Below, piece by piece: positions 8,496-16,364 of a stretch of 35,844 nt of DNA (position 1 is its first letter; every line of letters starts with the position of its first letter). The stretch is from an uncultured Clostridia bacterium (lineage in GTDB: Bacteria; Bacillota; Clostridia; Christensenellales; UBA1242). Where the stretch lies: contig CAMLYK010000006.1 of the NCBI GenBank assembly GCA_946491735.1, positions 1 to 35,844 of the forward strand, written 5' to 3'. The notes below the pieces were generated by a model. It did not search any database and was not told where the DNA came from. It worked only from the letters and a program-made list of their open reading frames with translations. Made by a program: the position numbers and the translations under genes.

Positions 8496-9617
8496 ATGGG
8501 ATTTTTTAAAAAACAATTTTTGTCAGTGATTGAATGGAAAGACAGTAGCAATGATATTATAGTCTACCGTTATCCTTTGACCGACAGAGATGAGATTATG
8601 AATAGTTCCACTTTGGTGGTAAGAGAGAGCCAAGTAGCTATGTTTGTACACAAGGGCGAGATCGCCGATGTTTTTGGTCCGGGTACATACAAGTTGTCCA
8701 CTGAAAACATTCCATTCTTGACTAAATTATTGAGTTTAAGTACACTTGGAAATTCTAGAATTAAAGCAGAAGTTTATTATGTGAACACAAAACGTTTCAT
8801 GGGTTTAAAGTGGGGCACTCAAAATCCTATTATGATGCGTGATGTTGATTTTGGCAACATTAGATTGCGTGGATATGGTACTTTTGCTTTTAAGGTGGAA
8901 GATCCTACCAAGTTTATGAAAGAATGTTTTGGCACGAATCCTATATATAGAGTCAATGATATTGCAACTCAATACAAGTCTACCCTTATTCAACTTTTGA
9001 CAGATGCAATAGGGGAGAGCAAGTTGTCTGCTCTAGATCTTGCGGCTCATTATAGCGATTTGGCGGATATTGTAGAGAAAAATAGCGTTGAAGAGTTTGC
9101 TCCAATTGGACTCAAATTGTCTAATTTCGTCATTGAAAATTTATCTTTGCCAGAGGATGTTGAAAAGATGCTTGACGAGAGGACAAAGATGGGTGTCATC
9201 TCTGACAAGATGGGTACATATACACAGTATAAAGCAGCGAACGCTATGGGAGATATCGCAAAGAATCCTAGCGGTGGCGGATTGGCTGGTCTTGGAGTTG
9301 GTTTGGGCGCAGGATACAATATGGGTAATTTATTTACAGAATCTATTGCAGGTGCCAAAGACAACAAACGTCAACAAGTCATTCAATGCGTCAATTGCGG
9401 TGCAAGCATTCCGGGAAAATCAAAATTCTGTCCAGAATGTGGGGCAACACAGGCACTGTCTTGTCCAAAATGTGGTGAACCGATCAGCAAGGGAAGCAAA
9501 TTTTGTGTCAATTGTGGTGAAAAACTCGATGTGAAGAAAAAAGTTTGTCCAAAATGTGGCAAAGAACTTGGAGCAAAAGCAAAGTTTTGTCCAGATTGTG
9601 GCGAAAAAATAAAGTAA
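8496..9617 (+). CDS. SPFH-domain (YdjI/virion-core-like) protein with three zinc ribbons
   Basis: The 373-residue protein opens with an SPFH/band-7-like region of the YdjI type: FFKKQFLSVIEWKD, then VRESQVAMFVHKGEIADVFGPGTY, and a conserved helical stretch to about residue 240. A glycine-rich linker (about 255-285) follows. The C-terminal ~80 residues hold three zinc ribbons of the double-zinc-ribbon kind, each CxxCG...FCxxCG, at roughly 298-316, 323-341 and 351-369. In Bacillus, YdjI is membrane-associated and linked to envelope stress through PspA/LiaH-type partners; this is family knowledge, not shown here. GGAGG precedes the ATG. The next gene, also a zinc-ribbon protein, begins 15 bases after the stop, so the two form an operon. 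Confidence 0.9.
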   Translation: MGFFKKQFLSVIEWKDSSNDIIVYRYPLTDRDEIMNSSTLVVRESQVAMFVHKGEIADVFGPGTYKLSTENIPFLTKLLSLSTLGNSRIKAEVYYVNTKRFMGLKWGTQNPIMMRDVDFGNIRLRGYGTFAFKVEDPTKFMKECFGTNPIYRVNDIATQYKSTLIQLLTDAIGESKLSALDLAAHYSDLADIVEKNSVEEFAPIGLKLSNFVIENLSLPEDVEKMLDERTKMGVISDKMGTYTQYKAANAMGDIAKNPSGGGLAGLGVGLGAGYNMGNLFTESIAGAKDNKRQQVIQCVNCGASIPGKSKFCPECGATQALSCPKCGEPISKGSKFCVNCGEKLDVKKKVCPKCGKELGAKAKFCPDCGEKIK

Positions 9618-9632
9618 TTGAGAGGGTGTTTT

Positions 9633-10082
9633 ATGGGATTGTTTAGTTATAGAGAGAAAAGATATGGGAAATTTACTTTTGTGCTAGTCGCATTGGTAAT
9701 TTTGGCTCTGGCAGGTGGAGCTATTTATGGCGGCATTTATGCAGTTATGCATATGGCACATTGGTCAAAATATATCATAATTACAGTGGCATCTATAATT
9801 GGATTAATTTTAGCACTTTTAGGAATATTTTTGATCTTGTTTTCATTCAGCCTAATTGGCTCATCTAAAAGTGTGCGCGATGGCAACAAAGCTAAAGGTA
9901 TTGCCAATACCAGACTTTGCGACAAATGCGGCAGAGTGATAACAAAAAAAGCAGAATATTGTGAACACTGTGGAGCAAAACAGCAGACGGGTTTGGGTTT
10001 GAAGACTTGTCCGAATTGCAAGACAAAGAACAGTGGAGCAGCTGCATTTTGTGAAAAATGTGGATATGAATTTAAAGATTAA
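9633..10082 (+). CDS. Two-segment membrane protein with zinc ribbons
   Basis: The 149-residue product has two hydrophobic segments (about 14-38 and 47-72) followed by a soluble C-terminus with paired zinc-ribbon motifs, CDKCG...YCEHCG and CPNCK...FCEKCG. The likely topology puts the ribbons in the cytoplasm. A TTG 15 bases upstream is in frame, but the ATG at 9633 is preferred because GAGAGGG lies just ahead of it and its MGLFSYREKRYGKF beginning fits a cytoplasmic N-terminus. The gene is the last of the three-gene zinc-ribbon cluster and ends at a strong terminator. No named family is recognised. Confidence 0.8.
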   Translation: MGLFSYREKRYGKFTFVLVALVILALAGGAIYGGIYAVMHMAHWSKYIIITVASIIGLILALLGIFLILFSFSLIGSSKSVRDGNKAKGIANTRLCDKCGRVITKKAEYCEHCGAKQQTGLGLKTCPNCKTKNSGAAAFCEKCGYEFKD

Positions 10083-10089
10083 TTTAAGG

Positions 10090-10113
10090 CCTATCTTTAC
10101 AGATAGGTTTTTT
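10090..10113 (+). terminator. Terminator of the zinc-ribbon operon
   Basis: A 7-bp stem CCTATCT/AGATAGG with a 4-base loop is followed directly by a T tract, starting 8 bases after the stop codon. Confidence 0.9.
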
Positions 10114-10250
10114 GTATTCTTTCAAATTAAAAATTAATAGCATAATTATCAACCAATATATATAATTAGACAAAATAAGACAAAATCTTTCATCTATTTT
10201 ATTTTGCAATAGATCTTCTATTTTATATCCTAGTAAGAGGGGGATAGATT

Positions 10251-10592
10251 ATGAGAAGAAAAATTAAAGGTAAATTATATTTTATGGCACGGGACGCCAA
10301 ATCGCGTATGAAAAATTATAATCGAGAAAAATCAATTTTTAATCAAATACCGTATTCAAAAATTAGTTTCAATGTTTATGACCAAGAATTGTATGAAAGA
10401 GTGTGCAAGATTTTGTCTAGCGATCAGATAATTATCAATCCAATAAAAGAACTCATTGACAATAAATATTACAACACTTTATCACTGGAAGGTAAGCAAA
10501 AATACATATTTGATTTGAGCGAAAAGTATAAAGAAATGAAGGCAAGATACGAAAAAGAGCATACAGAATTAGCAAAAGTTTCAAACATTTAA
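10251..10592 (+). CDS. Unknown 113-residue basic protein
   Basis: I do not recognise this protein. It is basic, lacks membrane segments and cysteine clusters, and the first ~30 residues are especially rich in Lys and Arg. The ATG is preceded by a strong AGAGGGGGAT Shine-Dalgarno sequence. A TATAAT at 10161-10166 could start a leader of about 78 bases, but its -35 is unclear. The stop codon lies inside the left arm of a long inverted repeat that flanks the promoter of the next gene. Confidence 0.65.
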   Translation: MRRKIKGKLYFMARDAKSRMKNYNREKSIFNQIPYSKISFNVYDQELYERVCKILSSDQIIINPIKELIDNKYYNTLSLEGKQKYIFDLSEKYKEMKARYEKEHTELAKVSNI

Positions 10593-10633
10593 CATTTTTG
10601 TACAAAATTATTTGACTTTTGTACAAAAATGTT
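10591..10633. promoter_or_regulatory. Paired palindromic operator candidates
   Basis: Two 17-base arms (10591-10607 and 10617-10633) form a perfect inverted repeat with a 9-base gap. Each arm also contains the self-complementary 12-mer TTTTGTACAAAA (10596-10607 and 10617-10628), spaced 21 bp centre to centre, or two helical turns. The second box lies between the -35 and -10 elements of the following promoter, as expected for a repressor site. The binding protein is unknown. Confidence 0.65.
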
Positions 10634-10641
10634 TGTATTAT
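10612..10641 (+). promoter_or_regulatory. Promoter of the 141-residue unknown gene, predicted leaderless
   Basis: TTGACT (10612-10617), 18-bp spacer and TATTAT (10636-10641). The ATG at 10648 is exactly at the predicted transcript start. The promoter is embedded in the paired palindromes. Confidence 0.65.
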
Positions 10642-10647
10642 TAAAAT

Positions 10648-11073
10648 ATGAATAATTTATATTGTCAAATTGATACAAAATATGATATATCTGTCGACTT
10701 TATTATAGATAAAGTGTCAGCATTTATGAACATGGATAAACCAAATCTTTTTAGCAAGACGATTGATGAAAGTATAAAAGAAATTTGTGTTGCCAAATTA
10801 TGTAAAGTTTTAGGTATTAAGTGTAGTTATAATTACAAAAATGTTTTTTTTAGCGATTTTTCTATGTTAGTAGGAGAGGCGGTCGCACGCATTTTAGATT
10901 TGCATATCAGCATTGCACCGTATTATTTAAGTTGTGTCAAATTTGATGGTATTAATTTTATAGAAAGCGTAATTGAAATTTTGCAATCGTCAAATATTGA
11001 GCAAGCGATTTTTGATGCGTTCAATTTTATCAATAAATACAAAAAATTAATTCCAAATAATAAAAAAGTTTAG
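10648..11073 (+). CDS. Unknown 141-residue protein
   Basis: I do not recognise this protein. It appears alpha-helical and soluble, with scattered cysteines (positions 6, 47, 52, 59 and 96) but no zinc-ribbon spacing, no signal peptide and no obvious catalytic motif. The start is supported by the promoter geometry, which predicts a leaderless transcript beginning at the ATG. The gene probably responds to a repressor through the two TTTTGTACAAAA boxes around its promoter. Its stop codon is inside a bidirectional terminator shared with the converging lipoprotein gene. Confidence 0.65.
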   Translation: MNNLYCQIDTKYDISVDFIIDKVSAFMNMDKPNLFSKTIDESIKEICVAKLCKVLGIKCSYNYKNVFFSDFSMLVGEAVARILDLHISIAPYYLSCVKFDGINFIESVIEILQSSNIEQAIFDAFNFINKYKKLIPNNKKV

Positions 11074-11092
11074 ATTTGATCTAAACTTTTTT
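11062..11092. terminator. Bidirectional terminator between converging genes
   Basis: A 14-bp perfect stem (11062-11075 with 11079-11092) and a 3-base loop, with A and T tracts on the outside. It contains the stop codons of both converging genes. Confidence 0.9.
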
Positions 11093-11767
11093 TGCAATCA
11101 CCTCTCCAGATCCTGCATCTATTAATATACCCAATGTATCACCATTTGTTGATATGACTCCAATGTACCAATAATAATTTTTCAGTTCACTATTAGAGTA
11201 GTCTTTCAAATTTTTCATTACAACTTCAATTTTTGTGTTTTTGTCAGAAGTGATATTTTGCAATTCTTCTTTTAATTCTTCATTTGCAATTTCAATTGCC
11301 TGATCACCATTCACGCTAAATTGACTAGAAGTGTTGCTAAGTTCTTCATTGAAACTATAGCCAGTAAAGGTAATTTGAACACGCACACTTGCATCTGCAG
11401 GAGCACTTTCACCAATGTCAGCTAAATACGAATTATCCACACTGCTAGGCTCCAAGAATCCAGTATAACTTTGATCATTGATTTGCACTGTATAGGTATA
11501 TGTATCATTTGCAAGTGGATTATTGTCTAATCTAGATAAAGTGAGAATGCCGAAATCTACCATTTGATTGATAATTCCGTCCAATTCATAGTCCTGTTCG
11601 CGCGTGCCAGACGAAAATGTGACAGAATACAATTCATCTTCAGCAGTATACAAATTTGTACGTTTTTCAATCAAGTAGTCAGATAGATTTATTTTTGTGC
11701 TTCCGCATGCAGAAAGAGAGATCAGGCTGATTGCAAGCAACATAAAAACTAAAATTTTCTTTTTCAT
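11081..11767 (-). CDS. Lipoprotein with C-terminal PepSY-like domain
   Basis: The 228-residue product has a lipoprotein signal peptide: basic MKKK, a hydrophobic core and the lipobox LSAC with C21 as the lipidated residue. The mature protein has an N-terminal region of unknown fold. The C-terminal part resembles a PepSY repeat: NGDQAIEIANEELKEEL, a beta stretch, YYWYIGVIS and DAGSGEVIAKKV. PepSY domains often act as inhibitory or anchoring modules outside the membrane. GAGGT precedes the ATG, with a -10 box TATAAT about 18 bases before it, back to back with the radical SAM gene promoter. Confidence 0.8.
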   Translation of the reverse strand: MKKKILVFMLLAISLISLSACGSTKINLSDYLIEKRTNLYTAEDELYSVTFSSGTREQDYELDGIINQMVDFGILTLSRLDNNPLANDTYTYTVQINDQSYTGFLEPSSVDNSYLADIGESAPADASVRVQITFTGYSFNEELSNTSSQFSVNGDQAIEIANEELKEELQNITSDKNTKIEVVMKNLKDYSNSELKNYYWYIGVISTNGDTLGILIDAGSGEVIAKKV

Positions 11768-11784
11768 ATCATTTACCTCAATTA

Positions 11785-11790
11785 ATTATA
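11785..11790 (-). promoter_or_regulatory. -10 box of the lipoprotein gene
   Basis: TATAAT on the minus strand predicts a start near 11778 and an 11-base leader that contains GAGGT. The -35 position (TTCTAT at 17 bp) is weak. Confidence 0.55.
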
Positions 11791-11818
11791 TGTGCTAGTC
11801 CAAGTTAATAGAACACAG

Positions 11819-11847
11819 TTGACAAAACAAATGTCATGTTTTAGACT
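11819..11847 (+). promoter_or_regulatory. Promoter of the radical SAM gene, predicted leaderless
   Basis: A perfect TTGACA (11819-11824), 17-bp spacer and TAGACT (11842-11847), then six bases and the ATG at 11854. No Shine-Dalgarno sequence is present. Confidence 0.75.
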
Positions 11848-11853
11848 ACATAT

Positions 11854-12708
11854 ATGATTTGTAATATATGTCCGAAAAGATGCAACGTAAATAGAGATAT
11901 TCAGTCTGGAGCATGTGGACAGACGAATGAATTGAAGATAGCAAAAGTGATGCTGCATAGATATGAGGAACCTATTATTAGCGGCACAAAAGGAAGTGGC
12001 GCAATATTCTTTTCTGGTTGTAATTTGAAATGCGTGTTTTGTCAAAATTATCCTATCAGTCAGGGCAGGAAAGGGCGATTGATCTCAATAGACGATTTGG
12101 TTGAAATTTTCAAACGGTTAGAAAAAAGGGGAGCACATAATATAAACTTGGTATCTCCAACTCAGTTCGCGTATCAAATAGCAGCCGCACTGAAAGTATA
12201 TAAGCCGAAGATTCCAGTGATATGGAATTCGAACGGGTATGAAACGAGCGAAATGATAGATATGTTATCTGGATTGGTGGATATATATCTAGTAGATTTC
12301 AAATATTCGGATGATGAGCTGGCTTTAAGATATAGCAAAGCGAATAATTATGTGGATAATTGTCATGCCGCTTTGCAAAAAATGAAATCTCAACAGCCAA
12401 ATGATATAATTGAAGATGGATTGATGAAAAGAGGTGTGATCATACGTCATCTTGTTTTGCCGACTCACACATCAGATAGCATCAGATGTTTAGAATTTAT
12501 TGCAAAAAATTTAGGGCAGGATAGCATTGTGAGCATAATGAGCCAGTACGAACCAAGATATGATGCAAAAAAATATTTTGAAATAAATCGCCGTCTCACG
12601 CCAATCGAATATAAACGGGTTGTAAATTATGCACTCAAATTAGGATTGAAAAATGCGTATACTCAGGATCTATCTAGTGCAGATTCAAAGTATACTCCGA
12701 AGTTTTGA
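11854..12708 (+). CDS. Radical SAM protein, PflX/pyruvate formate-lyase-activase-like
   Basis: The 284-residue product belongs to the radical SAM enzymes that hold a 4Fe-4S cluster by CxxxCxxC, here C56-x3-C60-x2-C63 in GCNLKCVFCQNYPIS. It also has an N-terminal cysteine set (C3, C6, C10, C21) of the kind found in PflX-like (COG1313) proteins. Later segments NLVSPTQF, VIWNSNGYE and IYLVDFKYS are typical strands of the partial barrel of this subfamily. Members resemble activating enzymes of glycyl radical enzymes but the substrate is unknown, and no glycyl radical enzyme gene is adjacent. The start is set by a consensus promoter whose predicted +1 is the ATG itself. A shared terminator follows at 12737-12766. 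Confidence 0.88.
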   Translation: MICNICPKRCNVNRDIQSGACGQTNELKIAKVMLHRYEEPIISGTKGSGAIFFSGCNLKCVFCQNYPISQGRKGRLISIDDLVEIFKRLEKRGAHNINLVSPTQFAYQIAAALKVYKPKIPVIWNSNGYETSEMIDMLSGLVDIYLVDFKYSDDELALRYSKANNYVDNCHAALQKMKSQQPNDIIEDGLMKRGVIIRHLVLPTHTSDSIRCLEFIAKNLGQDSIVSIMSQYEPRYDAKKYFEINRRLTPIEYKRVVNYALKLGLKNAYTQDLSSADSKYTPKF

Positions 12709-12736
12709 CATTGTGAGAGCAACTTAAATAAAAAAC

Positions 12737-12766
12737 AAAAAAATTATCATTAAATGATAATTTTTT
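12737..12766. terminator. Bidirectional terminator
   Basis: A perfect AT-rich hairpin (AAATTATCATT arm and its complement) with A and T tracts at both ends lies between converging genes. Confidence 0.8.
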
Positions 12767-12790
12767 CAGTATTATAATCAAAAAATCAAA

Positions 12791-13213
12791 TTAATATTTT
12801 GCAATTCTTCTAATATGTCTGCCACCTTCAAATTCGCTTGTTAAAAACACTTTAACAATTTTTAATACGGTACGGAAACTAGTGAGCCTGCTACCAATAG
12901 TTAGCACATTTGCATCTTCATCCTTTCTTGCTAGATAAGCCACCGTGTAATCATACGCACACACTGCACGAATACCTTTGTGTCTGTTGGCAACAATGTT
13001 CGCTCCAATCCCGCTTCCACATATAAATATTCCCCAATTCGATTTATCTTTCAAAATTTCTTCGCTGGCGGGGATGATAAAATCTGGATAGTCGTCATCT
13101 TTGTTGAACGAACTAGGTCCCATATATTTATATTCAATATTTTTTTTATCAAAATACGCCATCAATTTCTGAGCATAATCATATCCTGCATGGTCACATG
13201 ATATAACAATCAT
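12791..13213 (-). CDS. rpiB: Ribose-5-phosphate isomerase B (RpiB/LacAB family)
   Basis: This enzyme interconverts ribose-5-phosphate and ribulose-5-phosphate. The 140-residue product has CDHAG at 6-10, the catalytic C65 in FICGSGIGANI, NRHKGIRA at 76-83, and the C-terminal FEGGRHIRRI phosphate-binding segment typical of RpiB. The residue that aligns with the ring-opening His98/99 is Asp98 here (LARKDEDANVL), and the following Asn is Glu, a notable departure. A much longer reading frame upstream is rejected: the ATG at 13213 has AGGAG just ahead and starts exactly at the family N-terminus. The gene has its own extended -10 promoter and diverges from the TM2 gene. A sugar-phosphate isomerase with another substrate is possible. 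Confidence 0.9.
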   Translation of the reverse strand: MIVISCDHAGYDYAQKLMAYFDKKNIEYKYMGPSSFNKDDDYPDFIIPASEEILKDKSNWGIFICGSGIGANIVANRHKGIRAVCAYDYTVAYLARKDEDANVLTIGSRLTSFRTVLKIVKVFLTSEFEGGRHIRRIAKY

Positions 13214-13239
13214 AATTTTTTCTCCTAATATATTTTTAT

Positions 13240-13248
13240 TGTATAACA
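13240..13248 (-). promoter_or_regulatory. Extended -10 promoter of rpiB
   Basis: TGT-TATACA on the minus strand predicts a start near 13233 and a 20-base leader carrying AGGAG. Confidence 0.6.
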
Positions 13249-13289
13249 AAATTAAAAAAAAATCTAGTGATATAAAAACTTTTCTTATC

Positions 13290-13318
13290 TTTACAATTAT
13301 TAATAAATATGTTATAAT
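13290..13318 (+). promoter_or_regulatory. Promoter of the TM2 gene, predicted leaderless
   Basis: TTTACA (13290-13295), 17-bp spacer, TGT-TATAAT (-10 at 13313-13318), six bases, then ATG at 13325. No Shine-Dalgarno sequence is present. Confidence 0.8.
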
Positions 13319-13324
13319 AAAATT

Positions 13325-13798
13325 ATGAAGATTTTTGAGAACAAGCACTGTCCCAGATGCGATATGAAAATGCCAAAAGAAGTGATGGTATGCCCGAAAT
13401 GTAGATTGAATTTCGTCAAATTTGATCAGGCGACCAATCAAGAGGCAAAAGCTGCTCTAAAATTGGGAGAAAAAGAGAGAGTTTTGTATCGAAAGGGCTG
13501 TTCTAAAGATATAAAAAGATGGAAACTGCTATTAATAACAATATTTTTAGGCTTGTTTGGTGGACATAATTATTATGTAGGCAAGACTCGTAGAGGAGTA
13601 TTTTTCACAATTTTCTTCATAATAGGGTTAATCAATATAATCATCACAGACGTTTTGAATCTAAGACCAAGTGGAGATCTATGGGAAGTGTTTACCTTCT
13701 TGGTGCTCATATGGGGAGTTGTGATTTTCATGTGGGTGATAGACATAGTGAAAGTTGCTTTAAACAGATTCAAAATACCAGTGAGTTTGCCATGGTAG
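13325..13798 (+). CDS. Zinc-ribbon and TM2-domain membrane protein
   Basis: The 157-residue product starts with a zinc ribbon (C9-x2-C12, C23-x2-C26). It is followed by a TM2 domain: KRWKLLLITIFLGLFGGHNYYVGKT contains the conserved GGH..Y.G turn between the two membrane helices, and a further hydrophobic segment is present at about 112-145. TM2 proteins are small membrane proteins of unknown function, often with such N-terminal ribbons. The transcript is predicted to be leaderless. The gene precedes mnmA by 20 bases and is probably cotranscribed with it. Confidence 0.88.
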   Translation: MKIFENKHCPRCDMKMPKEVMVCPKCRLNFVKFDQATNQEAKAALKLGEKERVLYRKGCSKDIKRWKLLLITIFLGLFGGHNYYVGKTRRGVFFTIFFIIGLINIIITDVLNLRPSGDLWEVFTFLVLIWGVVIFMWVIDIVKVALNRFKIPVSLPW

Positions 13799-13818
13799 AT
13801 TAAATATAAAGGTAGGAT

Positions 13819-14898
13819 ATGAAAACAGTTGTAGTAGGATTGAGTGGAGGAGTAGATTCGTCAGTTGCGGCATATTTGTTGAAACAACAAGGATATAATG
13901 TCGTCGGTCTTTTCATGCTCAACTGGGAAGAAAAAGATGAAAATGGCTACTGCACTGCTGAGCAAGATTTTGAGGATGTCAAGCGCGTGGCAAACAAGAT
14001 AGGTATTCCGTATTATACAGTCAATTATGCAAAAGAATATCAAGAACGTGTATTCAAATACTTTTTGGAAGAATATAGTCATGGCAGGACGCCTAATCCA
14101 GACGTATTGTGCAACAAAGAGATTAAATTTGGCCCGTTTTTACAGCATGCATTAGAGTTGGGGGCAGATTATATTGCCACCGGACATTATTGCAAACGAG
14201 TGGATCGCGACGGTAAAGTATATTTGTACAAATCGCATGACAAAAACAAAGATCAGACATATTTTCTCAATCAACTCAGTCAAGAGCAGTTGAAATACAC
14301 TCTCTTCCCGCTAGCAGATATTGACAAGTCTGAGGTCAGGAAAATCGCACACTCGCTAGGCCTTGTCACTGCGGAGAAAAAGGACAGTACAGGAATATGT
14401 TTTATTGGGGAGCGCAATTTTAGACAATTTTTGAAAACTTATCTCCCGGCGACTAAAGGCAAAATTGTTGACCTATCTGGGAACGTGGTAGGTGAACATG
14501 ATGGCGTGATGTATTATACAATCGGTCAACGCCGTGGACTAAATATTGGCGGAAAAGATGGGTATAAAAATGATAGATGGTTTGTAGTAGACAAAGACGT
14601 CAAGACAAACACCCTGATAGTCAATTGTGGCGAATGTGAGGAGATGTATTCAAAAGCATGTATTGTCAAAGAATTTAATTGGATAACGGACCAAATGACT
14701 GAGCCATTTACTGCGTACGCAAAATTTCGGTATCGTCAGCCAGATCAAAAAGTATATGTTACAATAATAGATAATAACACTGTTCGTGTAGATTTTGATA
14801 CAAAACAGCGAGCAATCACGTTGGGGCAATTCGCAGTTTTGTATTCGGAAGACGGAATGTGCTATGGTGGCGGTAAAATTGATGAAATAATTAGATAA
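13819..14898 (+). CDS. mnmA: tRNA-specific 2-thiouridylase MnmA
   Basis: MnmA adds sulfur to the wobble uridine at position 34 of Lys, Glu and Gln tRNAs, using ATP to adenylate the base. The 359-residue protein has the PP-loop SGGVDSS at 9-15, the first catalytic cysteine C98 in NPDVLCNKEIKF, the ATGHY motif at 120-124, KDQTYFL at 144-150, and the second catalytic cysteine C194 in STGICFIGER. The C-terminal beta-barrel is complete, including YTIGQRRGLNIGG. The Shine-Dalgarno sequence is AGGTAGGAT. No cysteine desulfurase gene is adjacent, so sulfur must come from elsewhere. Confidence 0.97.
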   Translation: MKTVVVGLSGGVDSSVAAYLLKQQGYNVVGLFMLNWEEKDENGYCTAEQDFEDVKRVANKIGIPYYTVNYAKEYQERVFKYFLEEYSHGRTPNPDVLCNKEIKFGPFLQHALELGADYIATGHYCKRVDRDGKVYLYKSHDKNKDQTYFLNQLSQEQLKYTLFPLADIDKSEVRKIAHSLGLVTAEKKDSTGICFIGERNFRQFLKTYLPATKGKIVDLSGNVVGEHDGVMYYTIGQRRGLNIGGKDGYKNDRWFVVDKDVKTNTLIVNCGECEEMYSKACIVKEFNWITDQMTEPFTAYAKFRYRQPDQKVYVTIIDNNTVRVDFDTKQRAITLGQFAVLYSEDGMCYGGGKIDEIIR

Positions 14899-14952
14899 AG
14901 TTATATTCAAGCGATTGTTACACAAGATAAATTTAGATTGATGGAGTAGATT

Positions 14953-16110
14953 ATGAGTTATGCGTATTACAGCAGTGGGGAAAGAGATGAAGAAACGAAG
15001 GAATATGTTCGCCCGAACAAGTGGGATAGCAAGATTTTAAAGTCGAATGAACTTGTGGATGAACAAAATGACACAAAGCAGGTATTTTATGACCTTCCAA
15101 AAGAGTTTGACTCTCAATATTATATTGAAAAACAAAATCAGTATTCAAAAAACGACTTTAGGTCGCCGTATTGGGAGTGGTACCGCCTCAGACAGTATTC
15201 AAAAGCGGTCTTTGATATGTACAAAAACATAGCATATCAATTTTATTCAACTTTCAGCGAAGACGTGGATAATATAGATTTGCCAAAATTTGTGTTACGT
15301 GAGAACAAAAATGTAAATTTCGACGCATTGGCAAAAGTTTTGGACAATGTAGAAAATGAATTGATTGCCCAGTTCAGTCGCAACAATCGAACAGTTCAAG
15401 CGAAAATTAATAGGCATAAGCCATTAGAAAATTTGCAAAATTACGGTATGAACACATGGCTAATGTATCATATCCTCAACAAATCTATTGACATTCCGCT
15501 CAAAAATGCACTGCGTTTTAAACAGGCTTATCTGCAGACGGATGAAAACAATTCGCTTGATCTGATACGCATATACCGTGGTTGCAAAATTTTACAACGA
15601 AATTATCTAATCTATCTTCGTCCTAATTTTATGAAAAATCAAGGGCATTACCTATATGAAGATATGGATATCACATTAAAATATGATGAGCTGGTGAAAA
15701 GTCTAGGTGGCGTCACGTCAAATGAATGTGAAGAAATTTTGTCTTCTATCCGTCCTAAAATCGCAAATATCAAGGACACAAGCACAGGAATAAAGAAACT
15801 GATCGAATTTTATCATCGTTTTGATGACATCTATCGCACCGTTTGGGAGATAAAACAGGCTTGTCAGGTTTGGCAACAGGAAAAGGGTTGGTACATTTTC
15901 TATGACAATTCATACGGTGGTGACGTTGATGTTTTTGTCAGGGGAGAGGGATACAAAAAGTTTTTAGTTAGCCTGCTAGCAAACGGCGAAGATTATGACG
16001 AAATTTATCTGTATGATATCAACAAACTATTGAAAGAACTCAACAATGCGCTTGATCTGGCTAAACCGATCCATGACATTTCGCATCAGGACGAACTTGT
16101 AAAAAATTAA
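14953..16110 (+). CDS. Unknown 385-residue soluble protein
   Basis: I do not recognise this protein. It has no signal peptide or membrane segment and appears mixed alpha/beta with many aromatic residues. Its N-terminal ~60 residues are polar and possibly disordered; a helical middle (about 70-330) contains FRSPYWEWYRLRQYSKAVFD, and the C-terminal part carries a glycine/aspartate patch YDNSYGGDVDVFVRGEG. ATGGAG lies at a suitable distance before the ATG. It follows mnmA by 54 bases and may share its transcript. A weak terminator lies at 16166-16193. Confidence 0.75.
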   Translation: MSYAYYSSGERDEETKEYVRPNKWDSKILKSNELVDEQNDTKQVFYDLPKEFDSQYYIEKQNQYSKNDFRSPYWEWYRLRQYSKAVFDMYKNIAYQFYSTFSEDVDNIDLPKFVLRENKNVNFDALAKVLDNVENELIAQFSRNNRTVQAKINRHKPLENLQNYGMNTWLMYHILNKSIDIPLKNALRFKQAYLQTDENNSLDLIRIYRGCKILQRNYLIYLRPNFMKNQGHYLYEDMDITLKYDELVKSLGGVTSNECEEILSSIRPKIANIKDTSTGIKKLIEFYHRFDDIYRTVWEIKQACQVWQQEKGWYIFYDNSYGGDVDVFVRGEGYKKFLVSLLANGEDYDEIYLYDINKLLKELNNALDLAKPIHDISHQDELVKN

Positions 16111-16165
16111 AGTTCATAATCAAATGCTAAATGATCAATATATATAATTCTATATTTATATAAGT

Positions 16166-16193
16166 AAATACGTATTAAAATGCGTATTTTTTA
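16166..16193 (+). terminator. Probable terminator
   Basis: A 7-bp AAATACG/CGTATTT stem with a 10-base loop is followed by a short T tract. It sits between the unknown 385-residue gene and the TasA-like locus. Confidence 0.6.
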
Positions 16194-16329
16194 TTTCTAT
16201 AAAAATTAATAACAATCTATATTATATATTTTATTAATATTTTCCAATATAATTTTTTGCCAAATTTTATCAATATTTTTAATTAAATGAATTTTTTTGA
16301 TTTTTTTTGAAAAAAATTTATCAAAATGT

Positions 16330-16358
16330 TTGACATATATATTTTAATATTTTAAAAT
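16330..16358 (+). promoter_or_regulatory. Promoter of the TasA-like locus
   Basis: A perfect TTGACA (16330-16335), 17-bp spacer and TAAAAT (16353-16358). The transcript should start near 16365, giving an unusually long leader of about 234 bases. The promoter lies outside the predicted invertible segment. Confidence 0.8.
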
Positions 16359-16364
16359 TAAGTT

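Noticed and set aside
13214..13441. Long N-terminal extension of rpiB on the minus strand
   Set aside because: The extension is not RpiB-like, overlaps the divergent gene at 13325, and the ATG at 13213 has its own AGGAG and promoter.
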